Part shown: positions 1-12,400 of the stretch, one piece after another | Numbering within the stretch: position 1 is the stretch's first letter | Layout: every line of letters begins with the position of its first letter | Source of the DNA: Liolophura sinensis | Taxonomy: Eukaryota; Mollusca; Polyplacophora; Chitonida; Chitonidae | Direction: 5' to 3' | DNA length: 60,000 nt | NCBI RefSeq assembly: GCF_032854445.1 | Contig: NC_088295.1 | Coordinates: 54,419,249-54,479,248, forward strand | Notes under the pieces: model-generated | Database searches by the model: none | The model's input: the letters and a program-made list of their open reading frames with translations, nothing else | Told to the model about the DNA's origin: nothing | Made by a program: the position numbers and the translations under genes

Positions 1-60
1 GTTAGATATGTCACAATGTATTTGTCAAAAGTCACAATGTATTTGTGTGGCTTGATTTAA

Positions 61-186
61 TGTCTTGATATTGATGTTACAGTTGAGTTGTAACTACAAG
101 GATCTTGATATTGAAGTTACAATTGTTGTAACTACATGTATCTTGATATTGAAGTTACAGTTGAGTTGTAACTACAAGTATGCATC
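61..186. repeat. Three tandem copies of a ~39-bp unit
   Basis: TCTTGATATTGA-GTTACA with a following TTGTAACTACA recurs at 63, 103 and 141. Each unit contains the inverted pair GTTACA...TGTAAC, so single copies can fold into a small hairpin. No exon similarity was noted. Confidence 0.7.
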
Positions 187-2769
187 TTGTCAGCATACTC
201 GTCAACTGGAATGGTGCATTTAGGAGTTTCCACATCTAGGTTTCACAGCCCCTACTTCTTTAGAGGATAGATATCTTCATTAGATATGTATCAGCTACTT
301 CTTTACCTCAGAAATGGCTCTTGGAATTGACCCCCCATTCACATTACAGCGGCAGTTCTGTCTGTTTGTTTGTGGGCTGGCAGTTTATTTCATCACACTT
401 TGATCTCTGCAGTGGTTTTCTAAACACACTCATTCTCTGCCCCCAGTATTAAGGGAATGATCACTAGATACAGCTTGCAGACTGGCACAGCTGCCAAGAT
501 ATCATGGTAAAGTGGGATCCAAAGGATGAAACAGCTGATTTATGTTAGTAATTTGCTCATGGTCGTCCATTGTTGTAGGCTTTCTTGTAGAAGGGAGAAG
601 TTCACCCTGAAGCATCTGGATAATTAAGTCGTTTAAAAGCCAGCCTCTTTTTCATGACTATGCATGTACATGATTGTATGCTCACTCTACACGTGCATAT
701 CCCATAAGATTTCATAGACTTGAAACATATTCTAAAAATTCATTGCTTATTGAAGAAATCTGGAGATAATTGAAGAAGTTTGAAGAATTTTTTTGACAGT
801 GGCGTTGAAGCTCTACTGGATTACTTGAATCAGACAGCTTGAAGATTTGAGCAAGCATTGAGGAATTCAGATTCTTAGTGCATGGAATTAACACGCATGT
901 ACCTGTATATTTATACATGTACACTGTATTAAAAAGGCAGTTAATGTGAACGAGGGATAAGCACTGATAAGATAAGGTTGGCAGCCAAAATTGAAAGAAC
1001 TGGGGATGGCTGTGATGCTTTTATTCAAGACTGTAAACATCTCTTCAGACTTCACACCCTGCTTATCACACTGCATTCTACTTAATGCTGGTGGATAAGT
1101 GTAGGTTTCCAAGGGATATATTTGTGAGCTGTTGAAAACCTGGAAAGTGTGCAAATTCAACTATTCTGAATCCAGTGTGGATTGAGTCGGTAAATAACAG
1201 CATGACCTCCAACTGTTTATAGCATATAATCTTACTGTATTTGCTTGTTTAGAGTTTGCGTTGTTTGATTGATCTAGGTGATGGAAAAACACACATTGTG
1301 ATGGGAATAAGGATTTAGAATGATTTAATACAGAATATTGCTGATAGCACTTTAGCCCCTTGGGACAATCTTAGATTTCAATGCTTCTTTATAGTCTTCT
1401 AACTATCAATTCAGGGAAATTCATTTTGTCTCTACAAGAGTGTATATAAATACTGCTGAGGTTACTGCCGTGTTCTGGTAAAGCTCACATCATCCTGCAC
1501 ATGCAAACAGTGTTACAGTGCAAGTAAATTAAGGGACATTTACTTTTTATGATCACAACCATGTAGGAATCGGTAAAATAAAACTAATAAAGAAGACGTT
1601 TTCTTGTAAATGTACATGTAGAACGCAAGTAAATTGTTCTGTAAATTAGTTGAGATTTGACAGACCTGATGTGAATGAAACGCTCGTATCATTTAACAAT
1701 GTCAAAACTTCTTCAGAGATATATTTCAGGCTTTGCACATGTATGTGTATTGTTTGGATATTCTGTAGCTCTTCACACTTTTAAGGGTGTTTTTTGTTTG
1801 TTTGTGCAAAGTGATTTGCTGTAAATTTATTATGATAGAGTTTCCTTCCTAACTCATTGTGTCATTTGAGTAAAGTTAGAGAACATTATCAAATATTGCT
1901 ATGTATTGCATATTGTAAGCAAGAGGAAACGGAATTCACCTGTTCATTTTCAGTAAAATCATTGCCATATGCTCTCAATTTGCAATAAATATTGTAGCAA
2001 AATTGCCATTATTAATGATGGACACAATATAATTGGTAGTAAAGGCCCTTTAGGAATCCTTCTCTTGATGGATAATAATGAAGTTTCTCATTCCATTTTT
2101 TGCTGAGCTCAGAAAGTGATCGCTTATTGCTGCAGGGCAGGAAATGAAATGAGTGTAATATAAGTTCTACTTCTCATGCTTTTTTTTTTTATTTTAGGAA
2201 ATTTTGACAGATGAACTGAATGTGGTAATTTCTGCCAGCCACATGTTTGTGCTGGTTGATGTATGTCACCCTATTATAGATGGACACCTGCCTCTGACGC
2301 ATAGGTTTATAAAAGGAAGTGTCTTAGTGTCGTTGAGAAAACAAATTAACGTAGGAGAAAATTTGGAAAAGAAGCACCCTGATCTCAGATTCTGGCTAAA
2401 TCAATGTTCTGAGAAGATCTTACCCGTCCAATACCCTGCTGAAATGTTGAAGATGTACATGTATGATGATGGATACACATTCTGCCAGAATTTCTTTGTG
2501 TAGGCATTAAGACAGTTCCTCTGGGGTGTATTTGATTGAACCCCATGTCCCCAATTACACGAGGTATATATGCATTATCAGCTTTAGCCATAGCAACTTG
2601 CGTGAACATGTACATTATCAGATGTGCCTGCTCAGGTGATTACTTAATGTTTCATATTACAAATCATGGCTTTACACTGTAAATGATGCATCCATGCATG
2701 TTACACAACGCTGTTTTGTTTTCATTTGTTAAATGGGGAAACGTTCCAGTGTAAAGCAATTTGATCCCA

Positions 2770-3105
2770 TGGGAGATAGCCGTGGTCTGGTGGTTAAAGC
2801 TTGCTTTTCAAGCACTGCATATAGTTTCAGTACTGCATGGCCTTGGACAGGTAATCTATAAATCACCCCCCCCCCCACCCTTCCCTTCCCATTACTAGTG
2901 TTTTATTGGTGACAAGACTTGGTAAGCGGTACAATTGTGGCCATCTGCACAATATATCTAATATTCATTAAAAACTACTTGTCTGTAGCTAATATGATGT
3001 ACATATCTTATGTTGTATTTGGAAATGTTCATTAGGGAGATTTCCATGTCCTTCACCCATAAAACTGACTGCTGTTGTATGAGTGAAAACTTCATGAAAT
3101 AAATA
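2770..3105 (+). mobile_element. Degraded tRNA-derived SINE (third family)
   Basis: Starts with a tRNA-like head (GCCGTGGTCTGGTGGTTAAA) and ends with ACCCATAAAACTGACTGC and GAGTGAAAACTTC. The same ending (CATAAAACTGAACACC) occurs at 50765-51097 and near 11890-11968. A C-run (CCCCCCCCACCC) at about 2865 interrupts it. Confidence 0.45.
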
Positions 3106-4514
3106 ATTTGGGCCCAGGCTGCTTGGTAGAGAGCAAACTGGTGATGTAGTTCTCTTGTATTTCAAGAATACAGTTATCAATTCGGTATTAATTCATGTCA
3201 CCGTTGAGTGTGAAAAGATACCCCATTGTGCAGGCATCATTCTCTGTAAGGAATTGTGTACCTAGTTTTGCAAGCCTTCAGAAGAATGTGGAAGCTTTAT
3301 ATTGACAGCTGCCATATCAGGTTTCTTCCTGTGCATCTGTCGCCCCGGTAGAGTACCAATCCTCTAGGTGACCTGAACGCCACAAATCACAGAGTTCAGA
3401 CGGTTGAATAATGTATAGCTGAGTGTATGGTATTGATTCAGTCCTTTGGCCAAGCCCTTTGTATTTGGTCACAGCATAAATGCCTTTGACAGATGAGCCA
3501 TTGGTGGACACAGCAAAACAAGATAACAGTTATGTGACTGTTAACTGAGGCTAATTTTAGGCTACAGGGACACTAAGTCAGGCAAAATTGAGCCTTTGGG
3601 ACTTGATGGCATCACATTGTGATGGACTTCACATCAATGCAACCCACATATGATGTACAATACTGACATCCAGTATATATTTGATTTTGGGTGGTCTTTA
3701 AGTTATTACATGTATACCATGAATTGGAGGATTTTCTAAAAAGAAAAAAAACGTAGTACCTGCAAGATACCATTTTTTTTCAGGCCATAATTTTGTATGA
3801 GTGTTATAAAACTGAATTATGTATACACTAGGCTGGTGTTTTTAATGCATTGTGAAAATACTAACAATAAGCAGTAGGCGTGGGTTCTCAGGTAAGTTTC
3901 TCAGCTTGGATTAATGCACAGTCTATTGTGTAATCATACATGGCTAAGGTTGAAGAATTAAACAAGAGTTATTCTTTTACTTGATTGATGTTTTATTTAA
4001 TTTATGTGATGTATTAGAGTTTATTGGTGGAGGAAACTACTGATCCTTGTAAAAATTCGGGTCAACCTGCTGACATGGTCCCCCAGCTGACAAGAAACTT
4101 TTTTATGCCAATTTCTGGGTCACCTGATTAAGCATTATGAGACCAATAGTCCAAAAGCTACATTACACACGATTACTGTATTATGAGACATGTAAAACCA
4201 TGTATGTGTTTGTTTATATGGAAAACATCTAGGGCCATATGCTTGTACGACTGATACCATCATGGAACATCAAGCAGCAAATAATTTATGACCTCCATAT
4301 TGTAGAACAATTCAAATGTCACATCACCCGTTGATCACATTAATATAAAACACTGTAAAAAGCCATATACATGCAGTGATCAATTGACGGTGAAACCATT
4401 AAAGAATCACCTGATCATCACTTGATTATGAAATGAATTTGGTTTATTGGACATAACATGTGATGATTCCATGATTAAGGACAGCTTCTTTCCACACTTA
4501 ATTATGGAAGGTAT

Positions 4515-5242
4515 ACTTGGACGTCTGCCTGATGACCACCTGATGATAGACGCTTGCTGGATGACCACCTGATGATAGACGTTTGCTGGATGACCACCTG
4601 ATGATGGACGTTTGCCGGATGACCACCTGATGATGGACGTTTGCCTGATGGACACCGGATCATGGATGTTTACCTGATGACCACCTGATGATGACCACTT
4701 GGTCGTGGACGTTTACCTGATGACGGACATTTGCCAGATGACCACCTGATGATAAACGTTTGCCTGATGACCACCTGATCTTGGACATTTCCTGATGACC
4801 ACATGCCTGATGATGACCACCTGATCATGGACGTTTGCCTGATGACCACCTGATCATGGACGTTTGCCTGATGGCCACCTAATCATGGACGTTTGCCTGA
4901 TGGCCACCTAATCATGGACGTTTGCCTGATGACCACCTGATCATGGACGTTTGCCTGATGACCACCTGATCATGGACGTTTGCCTGATGACCACCTGATC
5001 ATGGACGTTTGCCTGATGGCCACCTAATCATGGACGTTTGCCTGATGACCACCTGATCATGGACGTTTGCCTGATGGCCACCTAGTCATGGACGTTTGCC
5101 TGATGACCACCTGATCATGGACTTTGACGCGATGACCACTGGATCATGGATGTTTATGTGATCACCGCCTGATCATGGACGTTTGCCTGATGACCATCTG
5201 ATTATGGACGTTTACCTGATGACCACCTGATCATAGAATGTT
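4515..5242. repeat. Minisatellite, 29-bp unit
   Basis: About 25 units in which GGACGTTTGCCTGATGACCA is followed by CCTGATCAT, with variants at the start and a regular core at 4825-5115. Intronic. Its unit equals the 42-bp unit of the next array without a 13-bp piece, so the two arrays share an ancestor. Confidence 0.9.
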
Positions 5243-5284
5243 TCCTACATCATCTGATTTAGTCATGACGACCTGATTATGGAT

Positions 5285-5458
5285 CAAGTCCAGCTCATGC
5301 TGTTTTTTTCTCTGGCCATACATGCCAGCAACATGTAGATGTTGGTTGGTTTCCCACAGGCTCTGCCTTTTTTCCTTCTACCATAATGCTGGCTGCCATT
5401 GTACAAGTGAAATGTTCTTGAATACAGTATAAAACACAAACACAAATCAAATAAATAA
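5285..5458 (+). mobile_element. Degraded SINE copy (first family) between two minisatellites
   Basis: Contains AAGTCCAGCTCATGCTG, ACCATAATGCTGGCTGCCAT, AAGTGAAATGTTCTTGAATA and an AAATAAATAA tail, diverged from the window's other copies. Minisatellite sequence with different unit lengths lies on each side, so the element seems to have landed in a single array. Confidence 0.7.
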
Positions 5459-5514
5459 TTCTTGGAAGTGTCCTTGGTGACAGCTGATTATGTAATTCAT
5501 CTTTGTACATTTAC

Positions 5515-6480
5515 CTCATGACCACCTGATTATGGAATGTATACTTGGACATTTACCTGATGACCACCTGATTATGGAATGCATACTTGGACATTTACCT
5601 GATGACCACCTGACTATGGAATGCATACTTGGACATTTACCTGATGACCACCTGATTATGGAATGCATACTTGGACATTTGCCTGATGACCACCTGATTA
5701 TGGAATGTATACTTGGATATTTGCCTGATGACCACCTGATTATGGAATGCATACTTGGACATTTACCTGATGACCACCTGACTATAGGATGCATACTTGG
5801 ACATTTACCTGATGACCACCTGATTATGGAATGCATACATGGATATTTGCCTGATGACCACCTGACTATGGAATGCATACTTGGACATTTACCTGATGAC
5901 CACCTGATTATGGAATGCATACTTGGATATTTGCCTGATGACCACCTGATTATGGAATGCATACTTGGACATTTGCCTGATGACCACCTGAATATGGAAT
6001 GCATACTTGGACATTTACCTGATGACTACCTGATTGTGGAATGCATACATGGATATTTGCCTGATGACCACCTGACTATAGAATGCATACTAGGACATTT
6101 ACCTGATGACCACCTGAATATGGAATGTATACTTGGACATGTACCTGCTGACCACCTGAATATGGAATGCATACTAGGACATGTACCTGATGACCACCTG
6201 AATATGGAATGCATACTTGGACATGTACCTGCTGACCACCTGAATATGGAATGCATACTAGGACATTTACCTGATGACCACCTGAATATGGAATGCATAC
6301 TTGGACATTTACCTGATGACGACCTGAATATGGAATGCATACTAGGACATTTACCTGATGACGACCTGAATATGGAATGCATACCTGGACATTTACCTGA
6401 TGACCGCCTGATTATGGTATGCACACTACGACATTTACCTAAAAATCACCTGATCATGGAATGTTTCCTTCATTTTGTAC
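5515..6480. repeat. Minisatellite, 42-bp unit, open on both strands
   Basis: About 23 units of 42 bp (core ATGCATACTTGGACATTTAC then CTGATGACCACCTGATTATGG). Because 42 is a multiple of three, one frame stays open for 318 codons on the plus strand (14-residue repeat MECILGHLPDDHLI) and for 162 and 132 codons on the minus strand. No start context, splice sites or domain match support a protein; I read this as non-coding repeat. Confidence 0.92.
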
Positions 6481-8270
6481 CTCATTAATCATCATCAGCC
6501 AATGAATATGGAATGGCTGATGGAAAGCTTTCTTTGTCATATACCTGGTGATGTTTCCCTGATTTCTCAGCCAACACTGGAGTTTAGTTTTACATATAGC
6601 TACAGATGGTATGGGACAGTTGTACATGTTGATCTGATATTTGGGTGTTCTTTTTCTCTAGACCTTAGAATGGTGTGTACACTGTACATATATATGGATG
6701 TGTGTGCTTGTATTTACTTTAATTTGTTGTTTTCAAGGTTGCCAGACAGCTCTATTTCCATTCAACTCTGTATGATTTGTATCCATGCTCAGCTAGCTCT
6801 GGAAGCAGGTAACAGTATCAGTTTCACGAAGACAGTCATTATTGTTGCCCGCCGACAGCACAATCACAATTCCAGTGTTTCATGGATGGAAAAGAATATC
6901 AAAATATTCCTCAAAGGGATTGACTTGCTATTTGCTTGTAAATCGAAATGCACTTGGTAGTGCTGTTTTACTGTTTGATTCATACATTCAGACTGGTAGG
7001 AAGTTACCGGTATATATGTGCTATACGTGCTATGATATTTGATATAAATTTATTCAAGAAGCCCTTATCTGTGGAAATCCAGCATTTATGTAGTGGAGAC
7101 ATACAGACTGTTGAAGTCTTCCAGACGTCCAGTCCAGTCCTCTAGATGGATTATTGAGTGGTGATTTGTTTCTCATTCACCAGACAACCATCGCAAGTCC
7201 TGGCCTCAGCACATTCATACATGTACTTCATGTTTACAGTGTATTTCTGTGAATGTGAGCCGAGCAAAATTTATTCAAGAACCATCCATCTCTTTGCATG
7301 TAGGCATAATTAGGAGCCTCTTTCTGTAAGTGTGATTTGACAGGCGTCAGACCCCAGAAGGGCAAGTGAAATGGTCTAACTTCTCTGAGGCATGCAATGT
7401 TATCATAATCTCACCCTATAGATCCTGATGTCACATTTGCCAGCTAGGGCATGATATCCCTCTGTGGTCTTGGCAATTTCCTCTGCAATCTCACAGAGAA
7501 CATGTCAGGTTCTGGGCTTATATACATGTACATGTACTTTGCTTATACATGCTAACATGCAGTGGCTTTATTATTCATGTACATGTAATGTATTTGTGTG
7601 TGTTAGGGGACCACCATTGATTGGTGATTTCGAGTCTCATTTGGATAAAATGGCTTCTGATAATGGCAACATTATCTTATACCTTATTGATATTCAATTC
7701 AGCTGTTTTAGTCATTTAGGTACCACCCAGATGGTAGCTTTTTTAGAATGGTCACTATCAATGACTTTTTCTTATGTACTGTATATATATTAAATACATG
7801 TAGGAATATATTTGATCAGGCATATATTGGGTTCGCCTGAACTCACGTCTTAATTAATTTTTAGTTTACCTCTCCCTGCAAGATTATGCATCTCGGAATA
7901 AATTTTTTTTGTTGAATTTCTGAAATCAACATGCACTTTTCAGTTGTTTCCTGGAAGGTTTGGCTGTCTTTATGCAACTCTACTGTAGGCTATTTCAGAT
8001 TTTGTACATCTTACCATAGCAAGCAACCCAGCAGAACTAGCAGTGGGGATCATTGTTAATGTTTTGTGTGTCAATGCATACGTGAATCATCCTTTATGAT
8101 TAGCAGGAAAAATCTGGTTATTTCTTCAGTACTTTAAGATATTTATCATTTTGCTTGGCTTCCTTTGTCCATTTTTTTATCTCATTAACTGGTGCATGGA
8201 CATGAATCAACCAGTACTAGATCTGTACATGTAACCCTTATCTTATAATTACATAATGCCATCGTGGAAA

Positions 8271-8540
8271 GGGGGCCTCCGTGGCTCAGTTGGTTAGCGG
8301 GCTAGCGCAGCGTAATGACCCAGAAGCCTCTCACCAATGCGGTCGCTGTGAGTTCAAGTCCAGCTCATGCTGGCTTCCTCTCCGGCCGTAAGTTGGAAGG
8401 TCGGCCGCAACCTGCGGATGGTTGTGGGTTTCCCCTGGGCTGTGCCCGGTTTCCTCCCACCATAATGCTGGCCGCCGTCGTATAAGTGAAATATTCTTGA
8501 GTACGGTGTAAAACACCAATCAAATAAATAAATAAATAAA
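8271..8540 (+). mobile_element. tRNA-derived SINE, full-length first family
   Basis: Head GGGGGCCTCCGTGGCTCAGT has a Pol III A box (TGGCTCAGTTGG); the B box lies in GTGAGTTCAAGTCC. The body has CACCATAATGCTGGCCGCCG, and the end is AAGTGAAATATTCTTGAGTA with an AAATAAATAAATAAATAAA tail. Nearly identical copies at 22268 and 49148 suggest recent activity. Confidence 0.92.
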
Positions 8541-8636
8541 ATCATCGTGAATAGTACTTGTACATTAATATACATTTTCCTACACCATCTACAAAGCTAA
8601 ACTCTTGAGTATTGTGCTAAACAATATGCATACTCT

Positions 8637-8842
8637 ACTTCCTCAACCTTTTCGCATGTGAAAGATCAACTTTCAGTGCAGTTTATGCATATTTTAATTT
8701 GATTTTGGAGAAAAAAAAGTATTGGTTGGGCTTGCCAATTTCAGGGCTTCACAGATGTATAATTTTATAAGTATACAGAGAATGATGCTTTCAGAATATG
8801 CTTGAATAAACACCTTGCAAATGTGTGAAAAGGTTGAAAAAT
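8637..8842 (+). mobile_element. MITE-like element with inverted ends, copy 1
   Basis: Begins with CTCAACCTTTTCGCATGTG and ends with ATGTGTGAAAAGGTTGAA, which are inverted copies of each other. The interior (AGGGCTTCAC, then AGAATATGCTTGAATAAACA CCTTGCAA) is shared with 17803-18005. About 206 bp with no coding capacity, so a non-autonomous DNA transposon is likely. Confidence 0.65.
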
Positions 8843-9242
8843 TACAGTATATTGCACTACTTACAAAGCTGTTATGCTACATGTGTAGTCGAGCATCGGA
8901 CCAGAGCCAAGGACTTAATTCACAAATCGCCAAATTGGTAAAGTTAGTAGTATTTTAATAACTTATGCCCAGGAGAGCGAAAAATAAAACATGAATATAA
9001 AATCAAATGATTTTTTTTAGGAAAAAATTATAAATTGTAAGATAAATTTAATATTAACAGAAATAAATCAACAGCTAACTTTAACCTACCATCATGAACT
9101 GCTACATCATAATGCTCAAGCAGAGAAGTGCAGGCCTACCTGGGAAAAACAAAATTAGTATGAAAGAATTAAATTAAAGGTGGAATTTGTTTTACATATA
9201 TAATTGAGAAATTTCCTGTGAATTGTGCCTTTGTGTTTGCAG

Positions 9243-9407
9243 GTGACTGACTTTGCCTGGTCTCATGATGGACGTATGGCACTGATTTGTTACCGGGATG
9301 GTTTTGTTTTGGTGGGCTCAGTTGCTGGGCAGAGGTACTGGTCCTCCATGTTAAACCTGGATGACTCTTCCATAACCTGTGGAATCTGGGCTCCTGATGA
9401 CCAGAAG
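9243..9407 (+). CDS. TULP4: TULP4 exon (WD40 blade), phase 0 to 0
   Basis: Begins after the acceptor TTTGTGTTTGCAG and encodes 55 residues starting [10 protein letters not shown] and containing [19 protein letters not shown], a WD40 blade almost identical to vertebrate TULP4. It ends in DDQK at CAGAAG|GTACAT. This donor is weak (C at +4, A at +5). Better matches (GTAAGT, GTATGT) occur shortly downstream in decayed copies of this exon's own 3' end. Confidence 0.95.
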
Positions 9408-12400
9408 GTACATATGTGTATGTCAGTTGTGTATCTGTAAGATCAGACTCCTGATTGTCAGAAACCATGTCACTTGTGTAGTCAGGGACCTGCGTAAATT
9501 GGGGGTGGACCGAGTACTGGGGGTAAGAGCCAGGTAAGTCTTGATAACTCCTCCATAATCAGTGAGATCTGAACTTTGATGATCAGAAGGTAAGTCATTT
9601 GTGTAAGGCATTTTGGAGATGGGAAGTAAGCCAGGATGATGCCTCCATAACCTGTGAGAAGTGACTTTTGATGATCAAAAGGTATGTAAGTTGTGCACTG
9701 AGGGATTGCAGGTAGTAAACCTCGATGAATCCCCCATAACCTGTGTGTGTGAATTGCTCTGGTGGTCTAAAGCATATGCATCTTGATCAGGAGACCAGGA
9801 ATCAAACACGGCTTCCCAAAATGGCACTTGTTGCTGCCACGCTTCTTTCAAGGTTAGAGCAAGCAGGGAAAGAGGACAGGTAGGGCTGGTGTCAGTATAA
9901 TGTTATTGGAAGGATGTCAAGTCTGGTATCTTTGGCATGATATTTCAGTGATGGCATGGACTCGCCCTGCCATAATAAGACAGTATATGACACACACCTA
10001 ATGACTCCATGTTGTCATATGACCAAAAAATGAGTATGGCACTAAACTCCATGCATACATACATATTCTATAACCTGTGACATTTGAACTGTGATGATCA
10101 GAGGGTACATATTTTTCTGTTGTTTAGTCAGAGGCCAGGTATGTGTCTGGCAACTGTGTAGTCAGAGACCAGGTATGTATCTGGCAACTGTGTAGTCAGA
10201 GACCAGGTATATGTTTGGCAACTGTGTAGTCAGAGACCAGGTATCTGGCAGCTGTGTAGCCAGAGACCAGGTATATGTCTGGCAGCTGTGTAGTCAGAGA
10301 TCAGGTATGTATCTGACAGCTGTGTAGTCAGAGACCAGGTATGTGTCTGGCAACTGTGTAGACAGAGACCAGGTATGTGTCTTGCAACTGTGTAACCAGA
10401 GACCAGGTGTATGTCTGGCAGCTGTGGAGTCATAGACTAGGTATGTGTCTGGCAACTGTGTAGTCAGAGACCAGGTATGTGTCTGGCAACTGAGTAGTCA
10501 GAGACTAGTTATGTGGCAACTGTGTAGTCAGAAACCAGATATGTGTCTGGCAACTGTGTAGTCAGATACCAGATATGTGTCTGGCAACTGTGTAGTCTGA
10601 TATGTTTCTGGCATCTGTATAATCAGATACCATGTATGTGTTTGACAACTTTGTAGTCAGATGCCAGGTATGTGTCTGGCAAATGTGTAGTCAGATACTA
10701 GGTATGTGTCTGGCAACTGTGTAGTCAGATTACTGGGGTATAGGTAGTAAACCTGACTAGGCTTATGATGTTTGGAAGTATTTATCTTTGTAGAGCACAG
10801 TAATATTGGTTTCCTCCAGGCTTTGCCCAGTTTCCTCCCACCATTGTGCTGGCCGCCATTGTATAAGTGAAATATTCTTAAGTGTGGCATAGAACATCAA
10901 TTAAATAAATAAAATATTTTTGGAGATATGTTAGTATTAATACGATCAAGTTTCCCGTTGTTGTGTGTCAGGTGATGTTTGGAACAACGGACGGTCAGGT
11001 GGTTGTGATGAGCTCATCAGGTGCCATGCTGGTTCAGGTCACCATCCATGAGGGCATGGAAATCACCACCATGATGTGGTCATGTGAAAAGTTCAATATG
11101 GATGAATCAGACAGTGATAAGAACATCAAGAAAACATCCTCCCCATCAGGTGAGTAAATTCCGCTCTCATTAGAACATGTTATTTCAGCACCTCAAGTTG
11201 TCGTCAGGAGGTGTGGGTTGATACCCAGCCTTGGACAGGGATATGTGTAGATTACTCCTCTCTCTCACTGTTTGTAGGGGCCTTGGTGACAGCCTGCATT
11301 GAAGACCACCTATGTCTTTCACCAAAATGGTGATGTGCATATCTGCATGTGACATGCAGGAAAGTTTGTCAGTAACTTTGCAAAGGTCAGAAAATTACCC
11401 TAAATGTGAGCGTCAAGTCCGACATTCATATACCATTCGTAGTCCGTAAAGGGCGTTCCAAGTCGATAATCGCAAGATCCATTTCCAAAACAACGTTTAA
11501 CACTAACTCCCAAAGACAAAGGTATGTAAGAAATTATACAAATAAGAAATAAAGCCGGTAACACACAAGAGAGGAGCGGTCATCAGTTTTCAATGATGCC
11601 GGGCAGACAATGAATATTCCAGGCATGAATTCCATATCAGAGTTCAAATTCGTAGTCCGTGAATGAGTTCCATGTCAAATAACAATTAAACAAGTATCTC
11701 AGTCGCGCTTTAATGGCAAATGTTCATAAAGGCATCATGCTGATGTAATTAGCATGGCTACCTTTACGGCCCCTAGCCCCAGGTTAAGCGGTATTAGATA
11801 CAGTTTGAAAATGACGAGCGTTAGAGACCCTAACCGATCAGATTGTGATTCAAAAGTAACAGACGATTACGCCTAAGCCACTCTGTTGTCTTCCTTTGAT
11901 AAAACTGACCTCTACCATGTAAGTGAAAAATTCTTCAATATGGTGTCAGGCAATAATGAAATCAAATCCAGAAATTATGGCTGAGTGATTGATTGCATGA
12001 TGACATATTTTGTTCTGCTTGTCTGTAATCAACATGGCTGACTGCAGGTTTAACTATATCCACTTCAAACATTTTAAAATGCAGGAGATTTTCATGAGTT
12101 CAGTGTCCACCTGGGTCATGCCTGTAGTACATAGTATTTTATCAAATTTTTTTTCAAAGAACCTTGGTAATTGATTTCTTCATTGCCAGATTGTTGGGTA
12201 TGACTGTAAATACAGCATGAGCAGCGTATGTGGGTGTGTGTCTTGATATGTCTCATGGTTTGTGAAATCCTGTCACAACATGTAGTTAGTTTTATGAATG
12301 AACATTAAACCAGAAATATGCATGAAAAAACTGTTTTGTATTTAAGAAATAAGGTGAAAGAGTAATTCAGATGAATTGACTTTGTTATCACCAGCAGATG

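Larger units (their letters stand above)
1..9242 (+). other. Upstream intron of TULP4 (or 5' flank), no exon recognised
   Basis: The first recognisable TULP4 exon begins at 9243 in mid-protein, so this stretch is most simply an intron. I looked for the preceding WD40 exon (vertebrate motif VVLVRWNEPYQKLATCD) and did not find it. The region holds short direct repeats at 61-186, a third-family SINE near 2770-3105, two minisatellites at 4515-6480, SINE copies at 5285 and 8271, and a MITE at 8637. The remaining open frames look random. Confidence 0.6.

Noticed and set aside
2204-2503. A 99-codon frame preceded by a T-rich tract and TAG, like an exon
   Set aside because: The sequence (HMFVLVDVCHPIIDGHLP) does not match the expected upstream TULP4 WD40 exon, and no donor or family fits.
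4800-5100. Shared short words between the 29-bp array (CCTGATGACCA, TGGACGT) and the exon at 9243
   Set aside because: Only 7-11 base matches in a different order; too short to claim that this array is also exon-derived.
4515-6480. CRISPR-like regular repeats
   Set aside because: No unique spacers; repeats are contiguous minisatellite units in a eukaryotic intron.
5532-6488. A 318-codon repeat protein (MECILGHLPDDHLI units)
   Set aside because: By-product of a 42-bp minisatellite, with equally open frames on the other strand.
8271-8350. tRNA-like sequence with A and B boxes
   Set aside because: Head of a SINE; the same applies at 22268, 46034 and 49148. No complete cloverleaf tRNA gene was found in the window.
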